From Bacteroidaceae bacterium (lineage in GTDB: Bacteria > Bacteroidota > Bacteroidia > Bacteroidales > Bacteroidaceae), in assembly GCA_017642425.1 (NCBI GenBank), contig JAGCPB010000058.1, positions 1 through 59,105 of the forward strand: a stretch of 59,105 nucleotides of DNA, written 5' to 3'. Below, in pieces: positions 1 to 8,284 of the stretch. The translations under genes were made by a program, and so were the position numbers. Each line of letters begins with the position of its first letter. Position 1 is the first letter of the stretch. Below the pieces are notes generated by a model, which saw nothing but the letters and a program-made list of their open reading frames with translations, did no database searches and had not been told where the DNA came from.

Positions 1-25
1 ACGATTTAAAGATTACCTTTGCCAT
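1..25 (-). CDS. 5' end of a leftward gene cut by the window edge
   Basis: An ATG on the minus strand at 25-23 opens a frame (M-A-K-V-I-F-K-S) that leaves the window. It sits about 30 bases downstream of a good minus-strand promoter at 62-95, which is the main reason to believe it. Eight codons are too few to name the product. Confidence 0.4.
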
Positions 26-61
26 AGTTTTGATGCTTTTGATGCTTTGAGTGTGGTAGCA

Positions 62-92
62 CAAAGATAATGAAAAATATCAAAACTACAAT
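62..92 (-). promoter_or_regulatory. Bacteroidetes-type promoter for the leftward gene at the window start
   Basis: On the minus strand TATCTTTG (69-62) matches the TAnnTTTG -7 element, and ATTG about 19 bases upstream stands in for the -33 TTTG. Transcription would begin near 57 and read out of the window. Confidence 0.5.
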
Positions 93-126
93 GGCTATTC
101 CTTTGATATTCAAAAGAATAGCCATT
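90..126. repeat. Perfect 11-bp inverted repeat (hairpin)
   Basis: Arms 90-100 and 116-126 are perfectly complementary around a 15-base loop, and T-rich sequence follows on the plus strand. It lies between the aminotransferase terminator and the leftward promoter. It may be a second terminator or a barrier against read-through; the role is not certain. Confidence 0.5.
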
Positions 127-174
127 ATTTTTTATATTCAGGCCACAAAACTAAGATTTCTTTGGTCAAAAAAA

Positions 175-203
175 AGAGGATGACTACTTTTTAGTCACCC
201 TCT
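175..203 (-). terminator. Bidirectional-looking intrinsic terminator after the aminotransferase
   Basis: Arms 175-186 and 192-203 form a 12-bp stem with one G-T type mismatch, flanked by A-rich sequence on the left and T-rich sequence on the right. It begins 23 bases past the stop codon of the leftward aminotransferase gene. Confidence 0.75.
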
Positions 204-225
204 TTTATTTTGATTACCTGTATTG

Positions 226-1416
226 TCATTTCAGGTTTCCCAATGCCTCCTTTACGCGACGGAAGGCCTCAATGATTTTCTCCTCACTGGTGGCGTAACT
301 GAAACGAATACATTCAGGCGAGCCGAAAGCGGTACCGCCAACGGTAGCCACATGGCCCACTTCTAGCAGATACATGGCCAGATCCTCGGCACTGTTTATA
401 ACCTTGTCGCCATAGCGCTTGCTAAAGTATGAGTCACACTTGGGGAACAGGTAGAAAGCACCCTGGGGGTTGTTGACCTCAAATCCCGGGACATCTTTGG
501 CCAATGATACAATAAGGTCACGACGTTTCTGGAACACCTTACGCATCTTCTCCACGTCATCCTGGGGGCCGTCAAAAGCAACCTGGGCAGCCTTCTGTGC
601 AACTGAGCAGGTGCCGCTCGTATACTGGCCCTGAAGCTTGTTACATGCCTTAACCAACCATTCGGGACCGGCCATGAAGCCGATACGCCAACCTGTCATT
701 GCATATGCCTTGGATACACCGTTTATTACCGCAATACGGTCCTTGTCAACAAACTGAGCCAGACTGTTGTGACCGCCTATAAAATTGATATGCTCATAAA
801 TCTCATCGGATACAATGAATACATCGGGGTACTTGTTGAGAACCTTGGCGATTGACTCAAGCTCCTGTCTGGTATATACTGAACCTGTGGGGTTTGAAGG
901 TGAGCAGATCATTATAGCCTTGGTCTTGGGGGTGATGGCAGCCTCAACCTGAGCAGCTGTAACCTTGAAATCCTGGTCAATGCCGGCCTTGATGACAACG
1001 GGAACACCGCCTGCCAGCTTTACCATTTCAGGATAGCTCACCCAGCAGGGTGATGGCAGGAGTACCTCATCACCCGGGTTGATGATGGCCATGATGACAT
1101 TGCAGAGTGACTGCTTTGCTCCGGTTGATACTAGAATCTCTGTGGGAGCATACTCAAGATTGTTCTCGCGTTTGAGTTTGTCACTGCAAGCCTTACGCAG
1201 CCACATGTAACCCGGAACGGGAGAATACTTGGAGTAGTTCTGCTCCACAGCCTCAACAGCAGCCTTCTTTACATAATCAGGCGTGTTGAAATCGGGCTCG
1301 CCCACACTCATGTTGACCACATCGACACCCTGTGCCGAAAGTTCATTGCTCTTTTGCAGCATTGCAAAAGTTGCCGATGCTGCAAGTCTGTTGACTCGAT
1401 CTGAAATTTGTGCCAT
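226..1416 (-). CDS. Pyridoxal-phosphate aminotransferase, aspartate aminotransferase type
   Basis: This 396-residue protein is a fold-type I aminotransferase of class I. The PLP-binding lysine is K236 in the SKAYAMTGWRIGF motif. N175 (SNPTG) and D204/Y207 (SDEIYEH) contact the cofactor, and R371 near the end (IRFSYA) is the usual alpha-carboxylate anchor. Aspartate is the most likely amino donor, but related enzymes act on other amino acids, so specificity is inferred from family resemblance. The start ATG overlaps the stop of the upstream permease gene (TAATG), so the two are translated from one mRNA. A strong terminator follows the stop. Confidence 0.9.
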   Translation of the reverse strand: MAQISDRVNRLAASATFAMLQKSNELSAQGVDVVNMSVGEPDFNTPDYVKKAAVEAVEQNYSKYSPVPGYMWLRKACSDKLKRENNLEYAPTEILVSTGAKQSLCNVIMAIINPGDEVLLPSPCWVSYPEMVKLAGGVPVVIKAGIDQDFKVTAAQVEAAITPKTKAIMICSPSNPTGSVYTRQELESIAKVLNKYPDVFIVSDEIYEHINFIGGHNSLAQFVDKDRIAVINGVSKAYAMTGWRIGFMAGPEWLVKACNKLQGQYTSGTCSVAQKAAQVAFDGPQDDVEKMRKVFQKRRDLIVSLAKDVPGFEVNNPQGAFYLFPKCDSYFSKRYGDKVINSAEDLAMYLLEVGHVATVGGTAFGSPECIRFSYATSEEKIIEAFRRVKEALGNLK

Positions 1417-3305
1417 TATTCAGTTTGTTTATTGTTGTTTACATATTCAATAAGTTTCCCGGCCACCTGCGAAGTCTTAAGCATCTGGCGCTTAAGCTTA
1501 CGGGTAAACAACCAGGCTCTAAGTTCAAAAAGCAAGCCTATGGGGAAAACTATTCCCACAAGCCTGTCCGCCCATGCACGTGCAAAAGGAGGCTGTACGC
1601 CATGTATCTGAAGCAGAGGGAATCCGTTAAGCATATCCAGTTCTATGCGGTCACGACTGTTACCCAACTCCGTTACAAGATCCTCAAGTTCAACATTCAG
1701 TTCCGTCAGTTCATCTGAGTCAACACTGCCAAAAAACAGCCTGCGGTAATCGGGTAAAGAGTTTAGCAATGTAGACTGTTCCAGACGTTCGCTGCGGCTC
1801 CTGATATTCTCAAGGGCATTAAGACACTTTTCCCTGTCAGGATCATCTATTACCACATCCTTGCGTACTATATGTCGATTTACCTTGGTTCCGAACCAGT
1901 ATCTGAAGAACTCGGTTATGACATCAAACTGGAACAAAGTGGAATCACCGTTTGCCTTAACCGTAAAGAAGACGCTCAAAGGAGTGAGCACCATAACGCT
2001 GAACCAACACCCCACAATACTCCATTCGCCTTCACGGAACATCTTTTCGCCCGATACGGACGTTATATAGAACAATATGAAAGTGAACACCGAGATAATA
2101 ACCGGAACACCCAGGCCTCCCTTTCTTATGATTGCACCCAGCGGAGCACCTATAAAGAAGAATATAAGTATGGATAATGAGTTGGTAATCTTTTTCATCC
2201 ACTCAATCCAATGCCTGCGTATGGCCTTGTCGGTATAGAACATGTTAGAGCTCTTGATGGCCAGGTCACTTGCCTGAGTCTGTATCTTGGAGCGCATGGC
2301 GTTTTTAATGTCAACCTGTCTGTTGCGGCTGGAAACCGCATAGACACTGTCGGCGCTTATTATCCTGGATTTGAGGTTCTCGTATGCCACCGAATCAGAA
2401 TGCTGCATCCTGTATGTTGACAGGGCGGTCACCCTGAACTCACTCATGTTGCCACGGCCCACACTGTCCTGGTTGCCGGACAAAGAGTCTATGGTATGCT
2501 TGATTTCATTCATGTTCTTGCTCATAGCCTGAGAGCTGACAAGCCCTTCGGGCGCCTGTTTCATATCGGAGTTGAACTCAAGCAGGATATGTTTCTCACG
2601 GAATCCCTCACGACGGTAAGGCTTGCCCTGGCTTTCCATATCCTTCTCCTGGCTGAACTGTTCACCGCTGAATAGGTGCAGATAGAGATGCTGCTTATCG
2701 GCCGTAGTCTCCATGAAAGCGGAATCCGATACAATCACGCTAAGATTCTCATAACCGTCACGATGGTCATAGATGGTGACATCATAGAGCATGCCGGTAT
2801 CAAAATCCTTGTGTTTGACGTACATGTTGAAACCGTTGATCTGGCTGTAGAACACCCCTTCAGGTATTTCAAGTTCAGGGTTCTTTTCATTGATGGAATA
2901 GATCAACGCGTACAGGTTCTTGGCTGCATGCGGGACTGTCACGTTCTGGAAATAGAATGACACTCCCGCCAGCATCATGGAAAACACCATTACCGGGCGC
3001 ATAATCCTTAGAAGCGGTATCCCGGCTGTTTTCATGGCAAGCAGTTCCAGACGCTCACCAAAGTTTCCGAAAGTGATAAGCGATGCCATAAGGACTGCCA
3101 AAGGCAGCGCCTGAGGCACCAGTGTCAGTGCGAATTCCCAGAAAAACCGGGCAAGAAAGGCAAAATCAAGACCCTTGCCCACAATGTCTTCGGCATAACG
3201 CCAAAGCACATTCATAAGGAGTACGAAAAGACAGATGGCAAACGCCGCCACAAACAGCAGCAGAAAGCTTCTCAGAACAAAAATATCAAGTCTTTTCGGC
3301 CTCAT
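1416..3305 (-). CDS. LptF/LptG-family (YjgP/YjgQ) lipopolysaccharide export permease
   Basis: The 629-residue protein has three predicted membrane helices near the N-terminus (about 13-33, 58-82, 103-122), a long periplasmic stretch, three more helices around 375-450, and an extra C-terminal extension of about 170 residues with a hydrophobic segment near 590. This is the layout of LptF/LptG permeases, which with LptB extract lipopolysaccharide from the inner membrane and pass it to the periplasmic bridge. Bacteroidetes members are longer than the roughly 360-residue E. coli proteins, as here. Whether it plays the F or the G role cannot be told from sequence. It shares a 1-base overlap with the downstream aminotransferase gene. 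Confidence 0.85.
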   Translation of the reverse strand: MRPKRLDIFVLRSFLLLFVAAFAICLFVLLMNVLWRYAEDIVGKGLDFAFLARFFWEFALTLVPQALPLAVLMASLITFGNFGERLELLAMKTAGIPLLRIMRPVMVFSMMLAGVSFYFQNVTVPHAAKNLYALIYSINEKNPELEIPEGVFYSQINGFNMYVKHKDFDTGMLYDVTIYDHRDGYENLSVIVSDSAFMETTADKQHLYLHLFSGEQFSQEKDMESQGKPYRREGFREKHILLEFNSDMKQAPEGLVSSQAMSKNMNEIKHTIDSLSGNQDSVGRGNMSEFRVTALSTYRMQHSDSVAYENLKSRIISADSVYAVSSRNRQVDIKNAMRSKIQTQASDLAIKSSNMFYTDKAIRRHWIEWMKKITNSLSILIFFFIGAPLGAIIRKGGLGVPVIISVFTFILFYITSVSGEKMFREGEWSIVGCWFSVMVLTPLSVFFTVKANGDSTLFQFDVITEFFRYWFGTKVNRHIVRKDVVIDDPDREKCLNALENIRSRSERLEQSTLLNSLPDYRRLFFGSVDSDELTELNVELEDLVTELGNSRDRIELDMLNGFPLLQIHGVQPPFARAWADRLVGIVFPIGLLFELRAWLFTRKLKRQMLKTSQVAGKLIEYVNNNKQTE

Positions 3306-3330
3306 TCAGGATGCAGATTTTTCCAAACTG

Positions 3331-3362
3331 CGAAGGTACTACAATCAGGAAAAACCTGCAAT
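3331..3362 (-). promoter_or_regulatory. Promoter of the LptF/G-aminotransferase unit
   Basis: On the minus strand TACCTTCG (3338-3331) is a one-base variant of TAnnTTTG, with ATTG 20 bases upstream (3362-3359). It lies about 25 bases ahead of the permease start. The same TTCG variant recurs before tsaB and ddh in this window. Confidence 0.5.
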
Positions 3363-3415
3363 TATAAAGATAGGTATTTGATACTGATTAAGAATTATTG
3401 TCTATACAGGGATAA

Positions 3416-3817
3416 TCACAGACCGCAGCGGCGCAATGCATCCATGGATGTATCCCAGAGACTGCGGACATCATCCTCATCATCAGAATCAGCAAAATCA
3501 GTTATTTCAAGGGTATAGTTCAACGTAAGGTCATTCTTAAGGATACGCATCTCAAAATAGGTGCCGGGAGCCTCATCAAGCCAGTGAAAACGCACGTAAG
3601 TATTCTGGCGGCAATTAATAAGTTCGGCTTCACGGGATTCATGTTTGCCCCAGACGAAACTGAAATTCCTTCCATCGGCACGAACATCATCGGCAAACCA
3701 TGAAGTAAGCCCCGGAGCGGTAGCTATCGCATCCCAAATCATAGGTACTGACTGCGAACTCAACACGTATTCCAAAACTACCTTAGTCTTATTAGGTATA
3801 TTCTTCTCTGTAGCCAT
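3416..3817 (-). CDS. START-like (SRPBCC fold) small protein
   Basis: A 133-residue soluble protein resembling the START-like/AHSA1-type proteins found throughout Bacteroidales. Recognisable parts are the W-D-A-I start of the fold, the G-L-T-S-W-F loop around residues 36-41, alternating beta strands in the middle and the long C-terminal helix (S-L-W-D-T-S-M-D-A-L). Proteins of this fold bind hydrophobic ligands in a cavity; the ligand here is unknown. It is a single gene: 110 bases separate it from the permease gene downstream, and the tRNA lies upstream on the other strand. An acidic run (DSDDEDD) lies near residue 112. Confidence 0.75.
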   Translation of the reverse strand: MATEKNIPNKTKVVLEYVLSSQSVPMIWDAIATAPGLTSWFADDVRADGRNFSFVWGKHESREAELINCRQNTYVRFHWLDEAPGTYFEMRILKNDLTLNYTLEITDFADSDDEDDVRSLWDTSMDALRRCGL

Positions 3818-3951
3818 AACAAATCTGTCTTAAGGCGAAGCAAGTATCTCATGTCCGCTCCGCGCAGGTTCTATATGCAAAGAAATATTAAAATCGTTTA
3901 ATTTCCAAAAGAATATACAACATTTTTACAACAAAAATAAGATGCACAAAA

Positions 3952-3983
3952 GTTGCAGATATAAAAAAACGGCATTACCTTTG
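3952..3983 (+). promoter_or_regulatory. Promoter of tRNA-Met
   Basis: TACCTTTG at 3976-3983 is a perfect TAnnTTTG element and GTTG at 3952-3955 lies 20 bases upstream. The tRNA begins 19 bases after the -7 element. Confidence 0.75.
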
Positions 3984-4001
3984 CACCCGCTTAAGAGCGA
4001 T

Positions 4002-4075
4002 GGCGGGATAGCTCAGCTGGTTAGAGCGCATGATTCATAATCATGAGGTCCCCGGTTCAATCCCGGGTCCCGCTA
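4002..4075 (+). tRNA. tRNA-Met (CAT anticodon)
   Basis: The sequence folds as a full cloverleaf. The acceptor stem is 4002-4008 with 4068-4074 (first pair G-T), T8-A9 follow in the right place, the anticodon loop TTCATAA carries CAT, and the T arm is CCCGG/CCGGG with TTCAATC. The anticodon stem lacks the three G-C pairs of initiator tRNA, so it reads as the elongator; a lysidine-modified isoleucine tRNA with the same encoded anticodon cannot be fully excluded. CCA is not encoded (ACA follows the acceptor stem). An inverted copy of its 3' part follows at once. Confidence 0.93.
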
Positions 4076-4134
4076 CAAGTAAAGGAGGTCGATTGGCCTC
4101 CTTTACTTGTAGCGGGACCCGGGTTGAACCGGGG
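4049..4134. repeat. Long inverted repeat copying the 3' part of tRNA-Met
   Basis: The left arm (about 4049-4090) contains the T arm and 3' acceptor strand of the tRNA plus 15 bases after it. The right arm (about 4095-4134) is its reverse complement over about 40 bases with one mismatch and one single-base gap, around a 4-base loop. The inner 15 bases could act as a hairpin terminator, although no T-run follows. The outer part is a second, inverted copy of tRNA sequence. Confidence 0.85.
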
Positions 4135-4187
4135 CCGGAAATACCTTCTTTTATTATTATTTAAGGTGAGGGTTACGGGAAAAAGTG

Positions 4188-4195
4188 TAATTTTG
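4188..4195 (+). promoter_or_regulatory. -7 element for pta-ackA
   Basis: TAATTTTG matches TAnnTTTG, 43 bases ahead of the pta start. No good -33 TTTG is visible, only T-rich sequence near 4158-4163. Confidence 0.5.
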
Positions 4196-4238
4196 CGATG
4201 CTTTTGCTAAGTGGAGATTACAATTCAAAGATACAGAT

Positions 4239-5252
4239 ATGGAATTAATGGAGCAGATTATTGCGCGGGCTAAGGATAACAGGCAGCGCATTGTGTTGCC
4301 CGAGGGTACCGAGGAACGTACTCTTAAGGCAGCTGACAGGGTATTGGCCGACGGAGTGGCAGACCTTATAATAATAGGCAATAAGGCCGAGATTGAGGAA
4401 CTTGCCGCACAGTGGGGACTCAACAACATCTCAAAGGCCACGATCATTGACCCGGAGAACAACCCCAAGAAGGACTACTACGCAAACCTGCTGTTTGAAC
4501 TGCGCAAGAACAAGGGCATGACGATAGAGGAGGCACAGAAAAAGGTACTTGACCCGCTTTATCTGGGATGTCTCATCATCAAGAACGGCGATGCAGACGG
4601 CCAGCTGGCCGGCGCCCGCAACACCACAGGCAACGTGCTCCGTCCCGCACTCCAGATAATCAAGACAGCCCCCGGCATATCGGTTGTATCGGGCGCGTTC
4701 ATCATGATTACCCAGACCCCGCAGTACGGCGAGAACGGCATCATGGTATTTGCCGACTGCGCAGTAACTCCCGTTCCGGATGCAGACCAGCTGGCTCAGA
4801 TAGCAGTGGCATCGGCCGGCACCGCCACCGCTGTAGCAGGATTTGCCGAGCCAAGAGTTGCCATGCTGAGTTTCTCAACCAAGGGTTCAGCCAAGCATGA
4901 GGTTGTGGACAAGGTGACAACCGCACTCCAGAAAGCAAAGGAACTTGCTCCGGATCTGAAGATTGACGGTGAACTCCAGGCCGATGCCGCCATAGTTCCG
5001 TCAGTTGGCGCAAGCAAGGCACCCGGTTCTGAGATTGCAGGTAAAGCCAACGTTCTGGTATTCCCCAACCTGGAGGTGGGCAACATCGCCTACAAACTGG
5101 TTCAGCGCATAGGCAATGCCCAGGCCATAGGCCCCATCCTTCAGGGTATTGCACGCCCCGTGAACGACCTGTCACGCGGATGCTCGGTAGATGATGTTTA
5201 CAAAATGATAGCTGTCACCTCAAATCAGGCGATGGCAGCAAAAAAAGCATAA
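4239..5252 (+). CDS. pta: Phosphate acetyltransferase
   Basis: Converts acetyl-CoA and phosphate to acetyl phosphate, the first step of the acetate-forming pathway that yields ATP in fermentation. The 337 residues correspond to the catalytic PTA_PTB domain alone, without the N-terminal DRTGG/P-loop extension of the 714-residue E. coli enzyme; this short form is usual in Bacteroidetes. Visible features are the N-terminal R-I-V-L-P-E-G-T-E motif, the G-A-R-N-T-T-G-N-V-L-R-P stretch near residue 124 and the A-R-P-V-N-D-L-S-R-G-C motif near the end. ackA follows after 6 bases, so the two genes form an operon. Confidence 0.95.
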   Translation: MELMEQIIARAKDNRQRIVLPEGTEERTLKAADRVLADGVADLIIIGNKAEIEELAAQWGLNNISKATIIDPENNPKKDYYANLLFELRKNKGMTIEEAQKKVLDPLYLGCLIIKNGDADGQLAGARNTTGNVLRPALQIIKTAPGISVVSGAFIMITQTPQYGENGIMVFADCAVTPVPDADQLAQIAVASAGTATAVAGFAEPRVAMLSFSTKGSAKHEVVDKVTTALQKAKELAPDLKIDGELQADAAIVPSVGASKAPGSEIAGKANVLVFPNLEVGNIAYKLVQRIGNAQAIGPILQGIARPVNDLSRGCSVDDVYKMIAVTSNQAMAAKKA

Positions 5253-5258
5253 CACAAG

Positions 5259-6458
5259 ATGAAGATTCTGGTATTGAACTGCGGCAGCTCGTCAATCAAG
5301 TACAAGCTGTTTGACATGGACAGCAATGATGTGATTGCACAGGGTGGAATAGAGAAGATCGGTATGGCCGGCTCTTTCCTTAAACTGACCGACAAGGACG
5401 GCAACAAGGTTGTTATTGAGAAGGAAATCCCCGAGCATACAGTAGGCGTAAAGTTCATATTTGAGCAGCTCACCGGCAGCCAATACGGCGTAATCAAGTC
5501 CCTCAAGGAGATTGACGCCGTGGGCCACCGCATGGTGCACGGAGGCGAGAAGTTCAACAAGAGCGTGATACTTACTCCCGATGTATTGGAGGCGTTCGCC
5601 GCCTGCAATGACCTGGCCCCTCTGCACAACCCCGCCAACCTTAAGGGTGTGAACGCAGTAAGCGAACTGCTGCCCGGCGTTCCTCAGGTAGGTGTGTTTG
5701 ATACAGCTTTCCACCAGACAATGCCGGACTACGCTTATCTGTACGCTATACCCTACGAGCTTTATCAGAAGTACGGAGTTCGCCGTTACGGATTCCACGG
5801 AACATCACACCGCTTTGTATCGGGCGAGATTTTCAAGTATCTGAACATTCCTGTAGAGGGCTCAAAGATTATAACCTGCCACATTGGCAACGGTGGTTCC
5901 ATAACCGCAGTCAAGGACGGCAAAAGCGTAGATACGACAATGGGACTCACCCCGCTTGAGGGCATCATGATGGGTACCCGCAGCGGTGACATTGACGCAG
6001 GTGCCGTTACATTCCTTATGGAGAAGGAGCATCTGGACAGCACAGGCATGTCAAACCTTCTGAACAAGAAATCAGGTCTGCTTGGCATTTCGGGCGCATC
6101 GAGCGATATGCGTGAGGTTACCGCATCAATGGAGGCCGGCAACGAGCGCGCTGCCCTGGCCAAGAAGATGTACGCCTACCGCATCAAGAAATATATAGGC
6201 GCATTCGCCGCAGCAATGGGCGGAGTGGATGTGGTAATCTTTACCGGCGGCGTAGGCGAGAACCGTCATGAGGTACGTGAAGCAGTTTGCGAGAACATGG
6301 AGTTCCTGGGCATCAAGCTTGACAAGGAGCAGAACGCCAAGGTCATGTTCGGCAAGGACGGCATTATCAGCACTCCCGATTCAAAAGTGAAAGTGGTGGT
6401 ACTGCCTACCGATGAGGAGCTTATGATAGCGCAAGACACGATGGGACTTGTCAAATAA
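5259..6458 (+). CDS. ackA: Acetate kinase
   Basis: Transfers phosphate from acetyl phosphate to ADP, giving acetate and ATP. The 399-residue protein is full length for the family. The N-terminal phosphate-binding motif L-N-C-G-S-S-S-I-K is intact, followed by GHRMVHGGE, FDTAFHQTMP, YGFHGTSHR, the adenosine-binding H-I-G-N-G-G-S and the C-terminal F-T-G-G-V-G-E-N. It lies 6 bases behind pta and ends in a strong terminator shared with the converging lpxH gene. Confidence 0.97.
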   Translation: MKILVLNCGSSSIKYKLFDMDSNDVIAQGGIEKIGMAGSFLKLTDKDGNKVVIEKEIPEHTVGVKFIFEQLTGSQYGVIKSLKEIDAVGHRMVHGGEKFNKSVILTPDVLEAFAACNDLAPLHNPANLKGVNAVSELLPGVPQVGVFDTAFHQTMPDYAYLYAIPYELYQKYGVRRYGFHGTSHRFVSGEIFKYLNIPVEGSKIITCHIGNGGSITAVKDGKSVDTTMGLTPLEGIMMGTRSGDIDAGAVTFLMEKEHLDSTGMSNLLNKKSGLLGISGASSDMREVTASMEAGNERAALAKKMYAYRIKKYIGAFAAAMGGVDVVIFTGGVGENRHEVREAVCENMEFLGIKLDKEQNAKVMFGKDGIISTPDSKVKVVVLPTDEELMIAQDTMGLVK

Positions 6459-6486
6459 AAAAAGCTGCCTGCGGGCAGCTTTTTTT
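6457..6486. terminator. Bidirectional terminator between ackA and lpxH
   Basis: A perfect 10-bp stem (6460-6469 with 6474-6483) around the loop TGCG is flanked by A-runs on the left and T-runs on the right, so it can stop transcription from both sides. It overlaps the lpxH stop codon. Confidence 0.9.
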
Positions 6487-7249
6487 ATGGTTTGGAATCA
6501 CCTTCCAGGTAGTTGTGCATAGTGAGAGTTTTGCCGTCATACACAGCGAATGTGTATTGGCTTATCCAATCACCTATGATCAGCAGGCGGCATGAGTGAG
6601 TCAGCATCAGGTCAAGTTCAATATGGCGGTGTCCGAATATGAAATAGTTTATGTCCGGATGAGTCTTGAGATACTCTTTTGCATATATGACCTGAAACTC
6701 ATTATCCTCGCCCTTATATTTGTCACCTCCGTTCAGACGATGGTCCTGCATGCTCTTTCTGGCCCACGACAGGCCCATACACATGCTCCAGCGCGTGGGG
6801 AGGAGCGAATACAGGAACTGGCAGACCTTATTATGGAAAACACCGCGCAGGAACCTGAACATACGGCTTGGATCACCCAACCCGTCACCGTGAGCAAGGA
6901 AGAACTCCTTACCCATAATCTCCACGGTAAGAGGCTCCTTATGCAGTATGACACCGCATTCGCGCTCCAGATAGCCGAACATCCAGATATCGTGATTGCC
7001 TATAAAATAGTGTACCTCAACTCCACGGTCTGTCAGCTCTGACAACTTGCCCAGAAAACGGGTATAACCTTTGGGGACAACATATTTGTATTCATACCAG
7101 AAGTCAAACATGTCACCCAGCATATAGATGGCCTGTGCCTTGTCCTTGATGTCATCAAGAAAACGCACCAGGCGGCGTTCCTGCATACGGCGGTGGTCAA
7201 TGGCCCACGACCCCAGGTGCGCATCAGAGATGAAATATACACTTTTCAT
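6485..7249 (-). CDS. lpxH: UDP-2,3-diacylglucosamine diphosphatase (LpxH-type)
   Basis: A 254-residue calcineurin-like phosphoesterase that would release lipid X in lipid A synthesis. All metal-site motifs are present in order: SDAHLG (8-13), GDMFDFW (45-51), GNHD (84-87), AHGDG (about 119) and GHRH (near 205). The FDFW part and overall length fit LpxH rather than other phosphoesterases. It is the last gene of the leftward efp-radC-DUF59-lpxH run, 11 bases behind the DUF59 gene. Confidence 0.88.
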   Translation of the reverse strand: MKSVYFISDAHLGSWAIDHRRMQERRLVRFLDDIKDKAQAIYMLGDMFDFWYEYKYVVPKGYTRFLGKLSELTDRGVEVHYFIGNHDIWMFGYLERECGVILHKEPLTVEIMGKEFFLAHGDGLGDPSRMFRFLRGVFHNKVCQFLYSLLPTRWSMCMGLSWARKSMQDHRLNGGDKYKGEDNEFQVIYAKEYLKTHPDINYFIFGHRHIELDLMLTHSCRLLIIGDWISQYTFAVYDGKTLTMHNYLEGDSKP

Positions 7250-7260
7250 ATCGCGGTGAA

Positions 7261-7575
7261 TTATATTAGTCCCAGTTCAAGCTTGGCCTCCTCACTCATC
7301 ATATCCTTGTTCCACTCAGGCTCAAAGACAAGATTTACGGTGGCGGATTTGACACATTCCAGAGCCTCTACCCTAAGGCGGACATCCTCAACAATGAAAT
7401 CCGCCAGAGAGCAGCCGGGAGCGGTCAGTGTCATGTCAATGACTACGTTGGCATCATCATCCACATCCACCTTATATATAAGGCCAAGGTTGTAGATATC
7501 AACAGGTATCTCAGGATCATAAACCGTCTTGAGCACCTCAACCACTTTCTCCTCTATATCAAACTTCTCACTCAT
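7261..7575 (-). CDS. MIP18/DUF59-family iron-sulfur cluster assembly factor
   Basis: A 104-residue protein with the DUF59 core: YDPEIPVDIYNLGLIYKV near residue 20 and the family's T-x-P-G-C loop, here T-A-P-G-C-S with its conserved cysteine. Members such as SufT and the MIP18 proteins help insert or mature iron-sulfur clusters. No suf genes are nearby, so the client proteins are unknown. It sits between radC (6 bases) and lpxH (11 bases). Confidence 0.82.
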   Translation of the reverse strand: MSEKFDIEEKVVEVLKTVYDPEIPVDIYNLGLIYKVDVDDDANVVIDMTLTAPGCSLADFIVEDVRLRVEALECVKSATVNLVFEPEWNKDMMSEEAKLELGLI

Positions 7576-7581
7576 ACCTAC

Positions 7582-8277
7582 TCATATCCTACCATGGTCG
7601 GCGTAACTGTAATACCCGCTGTCAGTGAATATCACATGGTCCAGCAAAGATATGTCCATCGTGTAGCACGCCTGCCTTACTGCAGTTGTAAGCCCGTCAT
7701 CCTGACGGCTGGGAATAAGATTACCCGACGGATGGTTGTGACACATGGCAATCGCGGTAGCCCTGTGCACAATAGCCTCACGTACTATCAGACGTACATC
7801 GACCGATGCACTGGTCATCCCTCCCTGACTTACCAGCATACTGTCTATCACTCTACTGGCCTGATTGAGCATCAGCACATGGCACTCCTCAACCTGCTTG
7901 TCGGCCATAACGGGATAGAACCAGTCATAGATGTCACGTGACGTCTTAATTACCGGCCTGCGCACAGGTTCCTCCTCCTTGCGGCGCCTGCCCAGTTCAC
8001 ACGCGGCCAGGATAGTTATTGCCTTGGCCTCGCCTATTCCCTTAAAAGAGCATAGCTCCCCGACGCTAAGTTTTCCAAGTTCGGAAAGACTGTTGCGGCA
8101 GGAAGCCATCACCTTCTGTGTCAAAGCCACCACCGAATCCTCAGTGTTTCCAGTGTGTATCAGAATCGCCAATAACTCAGCGTTTGTAAGCGCGCCTGCG
8201 CCTTTTTGCTTCATCTTTTCACGGGGGCGATCCTCTTTGGCCCACTGCTTAAGATTCAGCTTGTCTGGCTTATCCAT
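7582..8277 (-). CDS. radC: RadC-family JAB-domain protein
   Basis: A 231-residue UPF0758 protein. The N-terminal helix-hairpin-helix part includes FKGIGEAKA (about 75-83). The C-terminal JAB/MPN domain carries the metal motif CHNHPSGNLIPSRQDD. The historical link with DNA repair is weak and the true function is unknown; the domain resembles metal-dependent deubiquitinase-like hydrolases. The gene sits just behind efp in the same operon. Confidence 0.88.
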   Translation of the reverse strand: MDKPDKLNLKQWAKEDRPREKMKQKGAGALTNAELLAILIHTGNTEDSVVALTQKVMASCRNSLSELGKLSVGELCSFKGIGEAKAITILAACELGRRRKEEEPVRRPVIKTSRDIYDWFYPVMADKQVEECHVLMLNQASRVIDSMLVSQGGMTSASVDVRLIVREAIVHRATAIAMCHNHPSGNLIPSRQDDGLTTAVRQACYTMDISLLDHVIFTDSGYYSYADHGRI

Positions 8278-8284
8278 TCATCTG

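Noticed and set aside
4095-4134. A second tRNA on the minus strand behind tRNA-Met
   Set aside because: Only the T arm and acceptor strand are copied; no D arm or anticodon arm exists.
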